This document shows positions 33,197-43,141 of a stretch of 64,000 bases of DNA, piece after piece. The DNA is from Buchnera aphidicola (Cinara pseudotaxifoliae). GTDB lineage: Bacteria; Pseudomonadota; Gammaproteobacteria; Enterobacterales; Enterobacteriaceae. Numbering within the stretch: position 1 is the stretch's first letter; each line of letters starts with the position of its first letter. The notes beneath the pieces were generated by a model. It searched no databases, was not told the DNA's origin, and was given only the letters and a program-made list of their open reading frames with translations. The stretch lies in the NCBI RefSeq assembly GCF_900128595.1, contig NZ_LT635893.1:372001-436000 (forward strand), in the 5' to 3' direction. The position numbers were made by a program, and so were the translations under genes.

Positions 33197-33257
33197 ATAA
33201 AAAAAACCTTAAAAATTTTTTAAAATAAATAATATTTATTACTATTTAAATTAAAAA

Positions 33258-33926
33258 TCAATTATCTATAATAATACCTGTCAACTTTCTTATTGTTTTT
33301 AAATAATCATTTGAATGAAAAATAGCAGAACCAACTACCACATAATCAGCACCCGATCGTATCACACTCACAACATTAGACAAATTAATTCCCCCGTCTA
33401 CTGACAATAAAATATTTTTCTGACTATTATCGATTAAAGATCGTACTTGTTGAATTTTTTTTAAAACATATTTTAAAAATTTTTGACCTCCAAAACCAGG
33501 ATTCACAGCCATTACTAAAATTAAATCTAATTCATCAATTACATAATCTAAAAAATGTAAAGAAGTAGACGGATTTAAAGCTAAACCAACACCACAGTCC
33601 ATTTTTTTAATCAATTGTATAGTTCGATCTAAATGATTAGTAGATTCGGGATGAATTGTAATGAACTGTACATTTAAATCTTTAAATGAAGAAATTAACG
33701 AATCAACTGGAGAAGCCATTAAATGAACATCAAAAAATACCTTCATTCCACTTTCTTTTATTGATTTTAATATCATAGAACCCATTGTTAAATTAGAAAC
33801 ATAATGATTATCCATAACATCAAAATGAATTAAATTACATCCTGCTTCAAGAACAGCCTGTATTTCTTTTCCTAATCGACAAAAATTTGCAGATAAAATA
33901 GACGGAACAACTACAACGCGTTTCAT
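33258..33926 (-). CDS. rpe: Ribulose-5-phosphate 3-epimerase
   Basis: A 222-residue TIM-barrel enzyme of the pentose phosphate pathway (ribulose-5-P to xylulose-5-P). Motifs: PSILSANFCRLGKEI, HFDVMDNHYVSNLT (metal ligands His and Asp), VMAVNPGFGGQKF and VDGGINLSNV with the second catalytic Asp. Near the usual 225 residues. Same strand as trpS and aroB. Confidence 0.96.
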   Translation of the reverse strand: MKRVVVVPSILSANFCRLGKEIQAVLEAGCNLIHFDVMDNHYVSNLTMGSMILKSIKESGMKVFFDVHLMASPVDSLISSFKDLNVQFITIHPESTNHLDRTIQLIKKMDCGVGLALNPSTSLHFLDYVIDELDLILVMAVNPGFGGQKFLKYVLKKIQQVRSLIDNSQKNILLSVDGGINLSNVVSVIRSGADYVVVGSAIFHSNDYLKTIRKLTGIIIDN

Positions 33927-34050
33927 GAATATCCTTAATCATTATTATTATAATATTTAAATAAAAATATTATTTTCTGAATAAAAATAAAATTTATTTA
34001 CATTAATTGCAAAAACACTTATATCGCGTACATAATATTAGCTATTAAAA

Positions 34051-35148
34051 TTAATACTTCCTTTCCTGAAATTGTTTTACAACCTGTAATATCTTATTAT
34101 TATCAATAGAAGAAATTAATTCTACTTGTCCAATAGAAATTGGCAAAATTAGTCGTATCCTTCCAGACAATACTTTTTTATCTCGTAACATACATTTAAG
34201 ATAATCTTGTGGCAACATATTTTTAGGACCTACAACAGGTAAACCTATTTTATATAAAATAGTTTTTATTCTATATAAATAATCTTTATGTAATATATTT
34301 AACTGAACAGATAAATATGCTGACATTACAAGACCTACGGAAACAGCTTCACCGTGTAACCACGCACCATAACCAGTATGTGTTTCAATAGCATGTGCAA
34401 AACTGTGTCCTAAATTTAAAAAAAATCGTAAACCGCTTTCTTTTTCGTCAGATTCAACCACCTTAACTTTTAATTCACAACATTTTTTTATACAAAATAA
34501 TAATGTTTCTTTTTGCAATTGTAATATTTTAAAATAATTTTTTTCTAACCATACAAAAAATTTATAGTCAAAAATAATGGCATATTTAACAATTTCAGCC
34601 ATTCCAGCAATTAAGTGTTCTTTAGGTAATGTTGATAAAAAATCAATATCAATTAAAACTCCTTTAGGTTGCCAAAAAGAACCGATCATATTTTTACCTA
34701 ATACATGATTAACTCCTGTTTTTCCTCCAATAGAAGCGTCTACTTGCGCTAATAAAGTAGTAGGTATTTGAAAAAAATTAACTCCTCTTTGATATATTGA
34801 AGCAACAAAACCGGTAATATCCCCTACTACTCCGCCTCCTATTGCTATTAATGTTACATCTCTTCCGTATGGTTTTTTTAGTAAAAAAGATATAATATTT
34901 TCAACTTCTTTTAAATTTTTATAAGACTCACCATCCGGAATACTAAATAAAGGTATATTTTTTGTATTTTCATTAACACTGTAATATTTATTTTTAATAA
35001 TTATGTTTTTAATAGTATGATTTGTAATAATAATATTATTTGTATTCTTTAATAAAACAGTTGATATAAAAAAATTTTTTAATATATTAAAACCAATACT
35101 TATATCATAACTACCGATATTTAAATTAACATGTATTTTGTGTACCAT
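34051..35148 (-). CDS. aroB: 3-dehydroquinate synthase
   Basis: A 365-residue NAD- and metal-dependent enzyme converting DAHP to 3-dehydroquinate, second step of the shikimate pathway. NAD-binding GGGVVGDITGF (about residue 105), GGKTGVNH, and metal ligands in GMAEIVKY, NLGHSFAHAIE and LHGEAV are present. The ATG at 35148 has AGGT close upstream; a GTG six bases earlier is also in frame. It lies 41 bases after aroK, as in E. coli. Confidence 0.96.
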   Translation of the reverse strand: MVHKIHVNLNIGSYDISIGFNILKNFFISTVLLKNTNNIIITNHTIKNIIIKNKYYSVNENTKNIPLFSIPDGESYKNLKEVENIISFLLKKPYGRDVTLIAIGGGVVGDITGFVASIYQRGVNFFQIPTTLLAQVDASIGGKTGVNHVLGKNMIGSFWQPKGVLIDIDFLSTLPKEHLIAGMAEIVKYAIIFDYKFFVWLEKNYFKILQLQKETLLFCIKKCCELKVKVVESDEKESGLRFFLNLGHSFAHAIETHTGYGAWLHGEAVSVGLVMSAYLSVQLNILHKDYLYRIKTILYKIGLPVVGPKNMLPQDYLKCMLRDKKVLSGRIRLILPISIGQVELISSIDNNKILQVVKQFQERKY

Positions 35149-35189
35149 ACTCACCTAACTTATAATTTACATAAGAATAAAATAAAAAT

Positions 35190-35732
35190 TTAATTAATTT
35201 TACTAAAACGATAAAAATATCGTATAATATTTGAAGCGATAAATGGTACGTCATGATTAACGGTATCAACAATAAAATCAGACGTTTTTTTATATATTGG
35301 ATCACGAATAACTGATAATGATTTTAATATCTGTTTATTTTTATTACTATTTAAAGATAACAAAGGTCTTTTTTTATCCAATTTAGTTCGCATTAATTGT
35401 TCTTTTACTGAAGCACGTAAATACACAACAACACCTCTAGATTGCAATAAATACCTAGATTTTAATGAAAGTATTGATCCACCTCCTGTAGATAATATTA
35501 TACCTGTTTTATCAGTTAATTCATTAATAATTTTTTCTTCTCGTATACGAAATTCAGATTCTCCTTCTACTTCAAATACCCAGTCTATATCCACACCAGT
35601 TCTTTTTTCAATTTCAGAATCAGAATCATAAAAACACATATTTAAAGCTTGAGATAAGTAACGGCCTACAGTACTTTTGCCAGCTCCCATAGGTCCGATC
35701 AAAAAAATATTTTTTTTTTTACCTCTATTCAT
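35190..35732 (-). CDS. aroK: Shikimate kinase I
   Basis: A 180-residue kinase phosphorylating shikimate. P-loop GPMGAGKSTVGR (about residues 12-23), FYDSDSEIEKRTG with the shikimate-binding Asp, FRIREEKII and STGGGSI, plus the LID arginine in KKRPLL, are present. The start at 35732 has AAGGA seven bases upstream, and the protein then begins as in E. coli. First gene of aroK-aroB. Confidence 0.96.
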   Translation of the reverse strand: MNRGKKKNIFLIGPMGAGKSTVGRYLSQALNMCFYDSDSEIEKRTGVDIDWVFEVEGESEFRIREEKIINELTDKTGIILSTGGGSILSLKSRYLLQSRGVVVYLRASVKEQLMRTKLDKKRPLLSLNSNKNKQILKSLSVIRDPIYKKTSDFIVDTVNHDVPFIASNIIRYFYRFSKIN

Positions 35733-35950
35733 AATTATTCCTTCCAATAATAAACGTTATTTAAAAAAAATAACTTGTACTAAATATATATTTTTAATAT
35801 CAAAATACTACATTATATTAAAAACTAACATCATTAAAATATATATGATAGTTACTATATAACGCGCAGGAATATAACAAAAAAACTTGATTTTAAAGAT
35901 ATTTTTTAATATTATTGTAATACTATAAACAATAGTTTATACACTTTTAA

Positions 35951-36037
35951 GGTGAGATGTCCGAGAGGTTTAAGGAGCACGCTTGGAAAGCGTGTATATA
36001 GTAAAATGTATCAAGGGTTCGAATCCCTTTCTCACCA
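35951..36037 (+). tRNA. tRNA-Ser (anticodon GGA)
   Basis: An 87-base tRNA with the long variable arm typical of Ser. Acceptor GGTGAGA/TCTCACC, anticodon stem CACGC/GCGTG around loop TTGGAAA (GGA, reading UCC/UCU), T arm GGGTTCGAATCCC. Discriminator A; CCA not encoded. It stands alone on the plus strand. Confidence 0.95.
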
Positions 36038-36098
36038 TGTATATATGTATATATAATTAACATATTTAAAATAATCAAAAAACACAAAAAAAGTAATA

Positions 36099-36695
36099 TT
36101 AGTAATATGAATGTTGACCGTAAACATGATTTGTTACATCTTCTACTTTAGAAATTTCAGAAAAATGTTTCATTAATTGTTTTTCTATCCCTAATTTTAA
36201 TGTAGTATTTATCATAGAACAACCATTACATCCTCCTGAAAACTGCAAAAAAACCACTCCGTTACTATTAATCTTGATTAAAGTCACAGAACCACCATGT
36301 AATAGCAATGTAGGATTAACTTTAACAGACAAAAAATTTTGAATATCACTTTCCAATTGAGAACTATGATGAGATTTTTTTATTAATTTTGCATACGGAG
36401 CTTTTAAAGTAATTTGTGATCCTAATTCATTTTTAATAAGATCTATACTAGAATTTTTTAAAAACGGAATTATAGATGTATGAATGTAAATATCAAATTC
36501 ATTAAAAGAAAATTTTTTATCATTTATTAAATCAATATCTTGAAGATCACAGTACGACATACCACATTCAGCATGAATTGTTCCAGGAGAATTAACAAAA
36601 ATCCTAATATTTGTTCCAACTGATTTTTTGGATAATAAACTAATTATATATTGTTTAGCTGAATCAGAGATTGTAATCATAGAATTATTCTGCAT
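36099..36695 (-). CDS. nfuA: Fe-S biogenesis protein NfuA
   Basis: A 198-residue scaffold/carrier for 4Fe-4S clusters. The N-terminal A-type-like degenerate domain has HAECGMSYC; the C-terminal Nfu domain has the cluster-binding CNGC (in FSGGCNGCSMINTTLKLGIE) and ends GQHSYY as in E. coli. Two ATGs are possible: 36695, or 36680 which aligns better with the E. coli start MIRISDAA. Neither has a good ribosome-binding site. Divergent from bioH, as in enterobacteria (bioH-gntX-nfuA), with gntX lost. Confidence 0.95.
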   Translation of the reverse strand: MQNNSMITISDSAKQYIISLLSKKSVGTNIRIFVNSPGTIHAECGMSYCDLQDIDLINDKKFSFNEFDIYIHTSIIPFLKNSSIDLIKNELGSQITLKAPYAKLIKKSHHSSQLESDIQNFLSVKVNPTLLLHGGSVTLIKINSNGVVFLQFSGGCNGCSMINTTLKLGIEKQLMKHFSEISKVEDVTNHVYGQHSYY

Positions 36696-36821
36696 AATAT
36701 GTTATTGTATATGAAATAAAAAAATAAATATGTATAAAATTCTATTACATATAAATACGTCAAATTTATACCCTAAATTTTTTATCCATATTATCTAATA
36801 CAAAAAATAGTTACTAAATAT

Positions 36822-37610
36822 ATGAATACAACAAAAAAAACCATGCATTGGTCTGTTTTTGGGACAGGAAAAATCAACCTAGTATTCTTACACGGATGGG
36901 GATTACATTCTGTAGCATGGAATACAATTATTCCAATATTAAAACCACATTTTACATTACATACATTTGATTTACCAGGTTTTGGAGAAAACATAGATTT
37001 TCCTATAATGACGTTTAAAAAAATCTCCAAATATTTATCAAAACAAATAAACACCAAAGTAATATGGATAGGATGGTCTATGAGTGGATTAATTGTACAT
37101 CATTTAAGTTTACAGTATCCACATAATACGCTAGCAACTATTTATGTAAATTCATCACCATGTTTTATACAAAGAAAAAATTGGCCAGGAATACCTAAAA
37201 GGTTATTATACTCCATAAAAGAGAGTATGTTACCATATTATAGTAATTTTTTAAAAAAATTTTTTTTACTGCATGTTATTGATGTACACAAATATAAACT
37301 CTCTAGACTTAAGATAAAAGAAAAATTATTCAAGAAATATCCTAGTCCAAAAAAAGAAGCTATTGAAATAGGATATAAATGGTTAACTAAAATTGATCAT
37401 AGAAATACTATAATATACTCCAATGTTCCAACATTAAGAATATATGGAGAACTAGATCATCTAATATCTAAAAAAGCACGTGAAAAAACAGACAATTTAT
37501 ATCAAAAAAAAAATTCTATACTTATAAAAGGAGCTAAACATGCACCATTTTTATCCCATCCTAAAACTTTTTGTAAAATTATATATAATTTCATTAAAAA
37601 AACAATTTAA
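36822..37610 (+). CDS. bioH: Pimeloyl-ACP methyl ester carboxylesterase BioH
   Basis: A 262-residue alpha/beta hydrolase that frees pimeloyl-ACP for biotin synthesis. LHGWGLHSVAW, FTLHTFDLPGFGE and WPGIP match E. coli BioH strongly. The nucleophile elbow reads GWSMSG; the last Gly of the GxSxG consensus (GWSLG in E. coli) is Ser here. The catalytic Asp (YGELDHL) and His (KHAPFLSHP) are present. It is cytosolic and convergent with ssb 59 bases away. The partner genes bioA/B/D are not in the window. Confidence 0.92.
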   Translation: MNTTKKTMHWSVFGTGKINLVFLHGWGLHSVAWNTIIPILKPHFTLHTFDLPGFGENIDFPIMTFKKISKYLSKQINTKVIWIGWSMSGLIVHHLSLQYPHNTLATIYVNSSPCFIQRKNWPGIPKRLLYSIKESMLPYYSNFLKKFFLLHVIDVHKYKLSRLKIKEKLFKKYPSPKKEAIEIGYKWLTKIDHRNTIIYSNVPTLRIYGELDHLISKKAREKTDNLYQKKNSILIKGAKHAPFLSHPKTFCKIIYNFIKKTI

Positions 37611-37669
37611 TAAAAGTACGTTACTTTGTAAAACGATATATATAAAATACCATTTATCTCTAAAATTTT

Positions 37670-38200
37670 TTAAAAAGGAATGTCTTCGTCATCAAAATCA
37701 ATTTTAGAAGTTGTATCTACTAAATGCGATTTATTTTTATATTCAGAAGAAATGTCTCCGGAAATTTTATCTATATTATTTGATACAGATAAACTATTTT
37801 CTCGCGATACATCTTGTATCGTGTTAACGGGTGATGAAGAATTATTTATGTTTCGTGAACCTAACATTTGCATAGCACCAGTAACACTCACTATTATTTC
37901 TGTAGTGTAGCGATCTAATCCGTTTTGATCTTGCCATTTACGGGTTTGTAACGATCCTTCAATGTAAACTTGTGATCCTTTTTTTAAATATTGACCAGCA
38001 ATTTCAGCAATTTTACCAAATAAAACAACTCTGTGCCATTCAGTTTTTTCTTTTGTTTCACCGGTATTTTTGTCTTTCCATATATCCGAAGTAGCAATAG
38101 TAATATTAACTACAGTACCCCCGTTAGGCATATACCGTACATCTGGATGTTGTCCTAAATAACCAATTAAAATAACTTTATTTACGCCTCTACTCGCCAT
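37670..38200 (-). CDS. ssb: Single-stranded DNA-binding protein
   Basis: A 176-residue SSB. The OB fold occupies residues 1-110 ([49 protein letters not shown]). A shorter Ser/Asn/Asp-rich linker follows, and the acidic tip DDEDIPF ends the protein like the partner-binding DDDIPF tail of E. coli. It coats single-stranded DNA and recruits replication and repair proteins, such as exonuclease I, also encoded here. Confidence 0.97.
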   Translation of the reverse strand: MASRGVNKVILIGYLGQHPDVRYMPNGGTVVNITIATSDIWKDKNTGETKEKTEWHRVVLFGKIAEIAGQYLKKGSQVYIEGSLQTRKWQDQNGLDRYTTEIIVSVTGAMQMLGSRNINNSSSPVNTIQDVSRENSLSVSNNIDKISGDISSEYKNKSHLVDTTSKIDFDDEDIPF

Positions 38201-38474
38201 ACATTTAACCTACATATGATTTATATCAATATATAATTATCTAAAATTATACCATAAAAAAAATAATTTTATTATACTAAATACTTTTATTAAATAAAAC
38301 CTATATATGAAAATATTTTATTTTAAAAAAACAATTAATATATTTAAAACTATATTTTCAAAATTTAATCTTGTTAAATTTATGTAAATATATTTTTATA
38401 TTAAAATAATCATATTTTTATTAAAAATAACATAATACAAAATCTAATACCATATAAAAAATATAACATATAAT

Positions 38475-39473
38475 ATGCAAAAAAATAATTTACATAAATT
38501 TTCTGTCGCACCTATGTTGAAATATACTGACAGACATTGTCTTTTTTTTTATAGACAACTAACAAAACACGCTTTTTTATATACTGAAATGATTACAACC
38601 CATGAATTAATAAATAAAAAAAACTTATTTTTAAAAAAGCAAGTAATAAGTAATACTCCTATAGCAATTCAATTAGCTGGAAATAATTGTACACATTTTA
38701 AAAAATGTGCAAAAATAGCATACTTTATGGGATTTAATGAAATAAATTTAAATATTGGTTGTCCTTCACAACATGCTCAATCAGGAAAATTTGGAGTATA
38801 TTTAATGAATACTCCTGATATAGTGTATCATTGTATAAAAACTATATATTTAACTGTACCTATACCTATTAGCGTAAAAATAAGAATAGGAACTAATAAA
38901 AATAATGACTACCAATTTCTAAAAAATTTTATTCAAACAGTATCAAAAAATAAATACTGTATTAAATTTATTATACATGCAAGAATTGCTGATTTACAAC
39001 TAAAAAGTCCCAAAAAAAACAGAAATATACCTGTATTAAACTATCAATATGTTTATCAGATAAAAAAAGATTTTCCTCATCTAAAAATCATTTTAAACGG
39101 AGGAATAAAATCTATTATAGAAATACAAAAACATTTAAAATATGTAGACGGAATTATGATGGGTCGAGAAATTTACAAAAATCCATTGTTATTGTGTAAA
39201 ATAGATAAAGAAATTTTCTCTTGTAAAAAGAAATTTAAATTTAAAAAATTTTTAAAAAATATGTTTAAATATACTAAAGAAGAAGTAAAAAAAAATACAA
39301 AAACTCTTCATATAATAAAACACATGTTAAATATTTTTCATAATCAACCACATGCAAAGAAATGGAAAATGCATATTTTAAATCATATTCATCGTAAAAA
39401 ACATACACGCAAATTATTTACAAAAATATACAAAATATTTAATAAAAAATTACAATGCAATTTTGATTTATAA
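38475..39473 (+). CDS. dusA: tRNA-dihydrouridine(20/20a) synthase DusA
   Basis: A 332-residue FMN-dependent enzyme reducing uridines in the tRNA D loop. FSVAPMLKYTDRHCLFFYRQL at the start and YTEMITTHELI mark DusA rather than DusB or DusC. The catalytic cysteine is in NLNIGCPSQHAQSGKFG; the FMN-binding ILNGGIKS and GIMMGREIYKNP follow. The C-terminal helical domain is lysine-rich. It stands alone on the + strand, divergent from ssb. Confidence 0.95.
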   Translation: MQKNNLHKFSVAPMLKYTDRHCLFFYRQLTKHAFLYTEMITTHELINKKNLFLKKQVISNTPIAIQLAGNNCTHFKKCAKIAYFMGFNEINLNIGCPSQHAQSGKFGVYLMNTPDIVYHCIKTIYLTVPIPISVKIRIGTNKNNDYQFLKNFIQTVSKNKYCIKFIIHARIADLQLKSPKKNRNIPVLNYQYVYQIKKDFPHLKIILNGGIKSIIEIQKHLKYVDGIMMGREIYKNPLLLCKIDKEIFSCKKKFKFKKFLKNMFKYTKEEVKKNTKTLHIIKHMLNIFHNQPHAKKWKMHILNHIHRKKHTRKLFTKIYKIFNKKLQCNFDL

Positions 39474-39716
39474 TTATAAATAAAAATATTTCATTTAACA
39501 AATATCAAATTTCAAAAAAAAAGATCGTCAAAAATCTTTTTATTTTATATGTTCTATATATTCTTTTATTTTAAACTTTTAACAAAATTAAATATTTAAA
39601 ATAGATAATTATTATCTAAATATTAAAAAATTTTTTAAAAAAATTAATAAAAAATATCATTGGAACAATAAGTTAAAACATATATTTAAAAATTTATATA
39701 AGAGAATAAATTATTT

Positions 39717-41090
39717 ATGATAGGGTTAATAAACAAAAAAAATGAATTTAAAACACCTCCACATTCATTAGAAGCAGAACAATCTGTATTAGGAGGATTA
39801 ATGCTAGATAATCAACAGTGGGATATAGTTTCTGAGTATATCGTTACTGAAGATTTCTACAGCCAACAACATAAGTTAATTTTTTGCGAAATGAAATTTC
39901 TAGTAGAAAAAGGATCTCCTATTGATTTGATTACACTATCCGAATCATTAGAACAAAAAGGCGAACTAAATAATGTGGGACGCTTTTCTTACTTAGCAGA
40001 AATTTCAAAAAATACACCTAGTATTACTAATATCATTTCTTATGCAGAAATAATACGAGAAAGAGCAATAATACGTGAAATTGTTTCCACTGCACATAAT
40101 ATTGCATATGCAGGATATCATCCTAAAGGACGCACAAGTCTTGAGCTATTAGATTATGCTGAATCCAGTGTATTTAAAATTTCTGAAATGCGTTCTACTA
40201 GTAAAGAAGGTCCTAAAAATATAGAAAAAATTTTAGATACTACCATTCAATCCATTGAAAAATTGCTAAAAAAACCAAATGATGGAATAACTGGATTAAA
40301 TACTGGATATCATGATTTAAATAAAAAAACATTTGGATTACAACAATCAGATCTTATTATTATTGCTGCTCGACCATCTATGGGTAAAACTACATTTGCC
40401 ATGAATTTATGTGAAAATACAGCAATGCTATATGAAAAACCAATTTTAATATTTAGTTTAGAAATGCCCGGAGAACAAATTATGATTCGCATGTTAGCTT
40501 CTCTATCGCGAGTCAATCAATCTAAAATTCGAACTGGACAATTAAACGATGAAGAATGGAGTAGAATATCCAGTACTATAAATATTTTATTAAAAAAGAA
40601 AAACATTTACATAGATGATTCATCTGGATTAACCCCTAATGAAGTACGATCTCGTTCAAGAAAAATATATCGAGAAAATAACGGATTAAGTTTAATAATG
40701 ATAGACTATCTTCAGTTAATTAAAATACCAGCATTGTCTGGTAATAGAACATTAGAAATAGCTGAAATTTCAAGAACATTAAAATCTTTAGCAAAAGAAT
40801 TAAATATTCCTATTATTGCTTTATCACAATTAAACAGATCACTTGAACAAAGATCTGACAAAAGACCAGTTAACTCAGATCTGAGAGAATCCGGTTCTTT
40901 AGAACAAGATGCTGATCTAATCCTTTTTATTTATAGAGATGAACTTTATCATGAAAACAGCGAATTTAAAGGTATTGCTGAAATTATTATAGGTAAACAA
41001 AGAAATGGTCCTACCGGAACTATACGATTAACATTCAACGGACAATGGTCACGTTTTGACAATTACACTAATCAGAAATATCATATTTAA
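39717..41090 (+). CDS. dnaB: Replicative DNA helicase DnaB
   Basis: A 457-residue hexameric 5'-3' helicase. The N-terminal domain (SLEAEQSVLGGLMLDN) is followed by a linker and the RecA-like C-terminal domain. That domain has Walker A ARPSMGKTTFAMN (about residues 218-230), Walker B LIMIDYLQL, and ALSQLNRSLEQR with the H3/H4 region. Length is slightly below E. coli (471). The dnaX product elsewhere in the window would lack the tau segment that binds DnaB. Confidence 0.96.
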   Translation: MIGLINKKNEFKTPPHSLEAEQSVLGGLMLDNQQWDIVSEYIVTEDFYSQQHKLIFCEMKFLVEKGSPIDLITLSESLEQKGELNNVGRFSYLAEISKNTPSITNIISYAEIIRERAIIREIVSTAHNIAYAGYHPKGRTSLELLDYAESSVFKISEMRSTSKEGPKNIEKILDTTIQSIEKLLKKPNDGITGLNTGYHDLNKKTFGLQQSDLIIIAARPSMGKTTFAMNLCENTAMLYEKPILIFSLEMPGEQIMIRMLASLSRVNQSKIRTGQLNDEEWSRISSTINILLKKKNIYIDDSSGLTPNEVRSRSRKIYRENNGLSLIMIDYLQLIKIPALSGNRTLEIAEISRTLKSLAKELNIPIIALSQLNRSLEQRSDKRPVNSDLRESGSLEQDADLILFIYRDELYHENSEFKGIAEIIIGKQRNGPTGTIRLTFNGQWSRFDNYTNQKYHI

Positions 41091-41480
41091 ATTTCAAAAT
41101 AAAAAAAATAATATTTATAAAAAATTTTGTTAAAAATCATTATAAATAATAATTAGTATTTTTATGTAACACAAAAATCCAAAAAATCAACCATTAAATA
41201 TAAAAAAAATAAAAAAATAATAATTTTTATAATCAATCATTATTGTATAAATATATTTTTATATATTAAAAATATTATATATAATAAACATATCTATTAA
41301 TAATGCATGACAATTATTAATTATATTAATAATAATTATCATATAAATACCTTATATTTTATAAAAAAAAATTTTTTATAGAAAAAATCAGATAAATATG
41401 TTATACATAATATTTACTATATTAATTTAACTATATGTATATAAAAAAAACATTTTAACTAAATTTTTCTAATAAAATAT
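41091..41480. other. AT-rich intergenic region between dnaB and ruvX
   Basis: These 390 bases are almost entirely A and T with no convincing open frame, tRNA or GC-stem hairpin. Segments such as TAATTATATTAATAATAATTA are near-palindromic, but this is expected by composition. It probably represents decayed genes lost between dnaB and ruvX. Confidence 0.5.
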
Positions 41481-41876
41481 ATGATCGTAATATGTTTTGA
41501 TTATGGAATAAAAACTATTGGTGTAGCTATATCTGAAACAAAAATAAAATACGCTACTCCTATAAAATCTATAGTCAATAAAAAAAAAACATTATGGAAA
41601 AATATTGATTCTATCATCCAATATTGGAAACCTAAATATATAATAATTGGATATCCATATTACATAAAAAAAAAAATTAACAAAAAAATAAAAAAATTCA
41701 GTCATTTTTTTGAAAAAAAATTTAATAAAAATGTCATTTTATATAATGAAAACTATTCATCAATAGAAGCTAAAACATTTTTAAAAAAAAGAAAAAAAAG
41801 AAATTTTCCTTGTATACATTCAATTTCAGCTAAAATAATTTTAGATAGTTGGTTACGTGAAAATTATATTTTTTAA
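41481..41876 (+). CDS. ruvX: YqgF/RuvX family RNase H-fold protein (Holliday junction resolvase-like, pre-16S processing)
   Basis: A 131-residue RNase H-fold protein; the family matures the 16S rRNA 5' end in E. coli. Family motifs: CFDYGIKTIGVAI at the start with the first Asp; YIIIGYPYYI; NENYSSIEA, corresponding to DERLSTVEA, with the Glu retained; and HSISAKIILDSWL, corresponding to VDSASAVIILES, where the third acidic residue is His. The catalytic set is therefore incomplete. The middle is very lysine-rich. Upstream neighbour yqgE is absent. hemW follows 91 bases later. Confidence 0.85.
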   Translation: MIVICFDYGIKTIGVAISETKIKYATPIKSIVNKKKTLWKNIDSIIQYWKPKYIIIGYPYYIKKKINKKIKKFSHFFEKKFNKNVILYNENYSSIEAKTFLKKRKKRNFPCIHSISAKIILDSWLRENYIF

Positions 41877-41967
41877 TTAAAAAAATTATATATTGATAAT
41901 AATACACATTTATATTAATAATTAAAAAAAATTTTTAAAAAACATCATTTTAACCACATTAGATATT

Positions 41968-43119
41968 ATGCATAAAAATAAAAAACATATATTACCATCA
42001 ATTAGTTTATATATTCATATACCTTGGTGTATCAAAAAATGTCCATATTGTGATTTTCATTCGTATCCACAATCAAAAAAAATTTCAGAAAAAAAATACA
42101 TAAAACATGTTCTTTGCGATTTAAAAAATGACAAAAAAATAATTTCAAAAAGGAGTATTCAATCAATTTTTATTGGCGGGGGAACACCTAGTTTATTAAA
42201 AAGTTCTTCGATATCATATCTTCTATCTGAAGTAAAAAAATTAATGTCTGTTTCCAAAAATTTAGAAATTTCCATAGAAATTAATCCCGACATAGATAAA
42301 ACAAAAAAAATATTAGAGTATTACTATGCTGGTATTAATAGATTTTCTTTAGGAATTCAAACATTTAATAAATCTTTATTAAAAAAAATAAATAGAAAAT
42401 ATGAAAAAAAAAAAATAATGAAATTAATTGATTCCACTAAACATTTATCTCATAGAAATTTAAACATAGATTTAATGTACGGTCTTCCCGAACAAACGAT
42501 TCAAAACGCTTTAGACGACTTATACCAAGCCATTCTTATAAAACCTGAACACATATCGTGGTATCAGCTTAACATCGAACCAAATACTAAATTTTACACA
42601 CAAAATATATCACTACCATCACTTCATAACGTTAAGATTATGGAAATAAAAGGAAAGAAATTACTTAAAAAGTATGGATATATACAATACGAAATATCTT
42701 CTTATGCAAAAAAAATTAAATATCAATGCAAACATAATCTTAACTATTGGAATTTTGGTGATTACATTGGTGTTGGATGCGGAGCACACGGAAAAATAAC
42801 TCAATTTAACCAAAAAATCATTCGAACTGTAAAAACTAAAAATGATATTGTATATATGGTCGGAAATTATCTTAAAGAAAAATATATTGTTCCAAAAAAA
42901 GATATTCCATTGGAATTTTTTCTAAATAAATTTAGACTCTTAAAACCTATCCTATATCAAGATTTCGAAAATAAAACTGATATCAAAATAATTAAAATTA
43001 AAAAAAAAATAATTTTTGCAAAAAAAAAAGGATTTCTTAAAGAGAATAAAAGTTCGTGGATAATTACGCCAAAAGGAAGAAGTCAATTAAATTCTTTATT
43101 ATCAATATTCTTAGAATAA
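41968..43119 (+). CDS. hemW: Radical SAM protein HemW (heme chaperone family)
   Basis: A 383-residue radical SAM protein with the cluster motif CIKKCPYC (CxxxCxxC) preceded by LYIHIPW, then IFIGGGTPSLL, NLDLMYGLPEQT and the HemW signature QCKHNLNYWNFGDYIGVGCGAHGK. E. coli HemW has 378 residues and is thought to deliver heme rather than oxidise coproporphyrinogen. It converges with trmB 22 bases away; no terminator is visible in that gap. The heme route in this reduced genome cannot be judged from the window. Confidence 0.94.
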   Translation: MHKNKKHILPSISLYIHIPWCIKKCPYCDFHSYPQSKKISEKKYIKHVLCDLKNDKKIISKRSIQSIFIGGGTPSLLKSSSISYLLSEVKKLMSVSKNLEISIEINPDIDKTKKILEYYYAGINRFSLGIQTFNKSLLKKINRKYEKKKIMKLIDSTKHLSHRNLNIDLMYGLPEQTIQNALDDLYQAILIKPEHISWYQLNIEPNTKFYTQNISLPSLHNVKIMEIKGKKLLKKYGYIQYEISSYAKKIKYQCKHNLNYWNFGDYIGVGCGAHGKITQFNQKIIRTVKTKNDIVYMVGNYLKEKYIVPKKDIPLEFFLNKFRLLKPILYQDFENKTDIKIIKIKKKIIFAKKKGFLKENKSSWIITPKGRSQLNSLLSIFLE

Positions 43120-43141
43120 TTTATATATTACTTAATAATTC

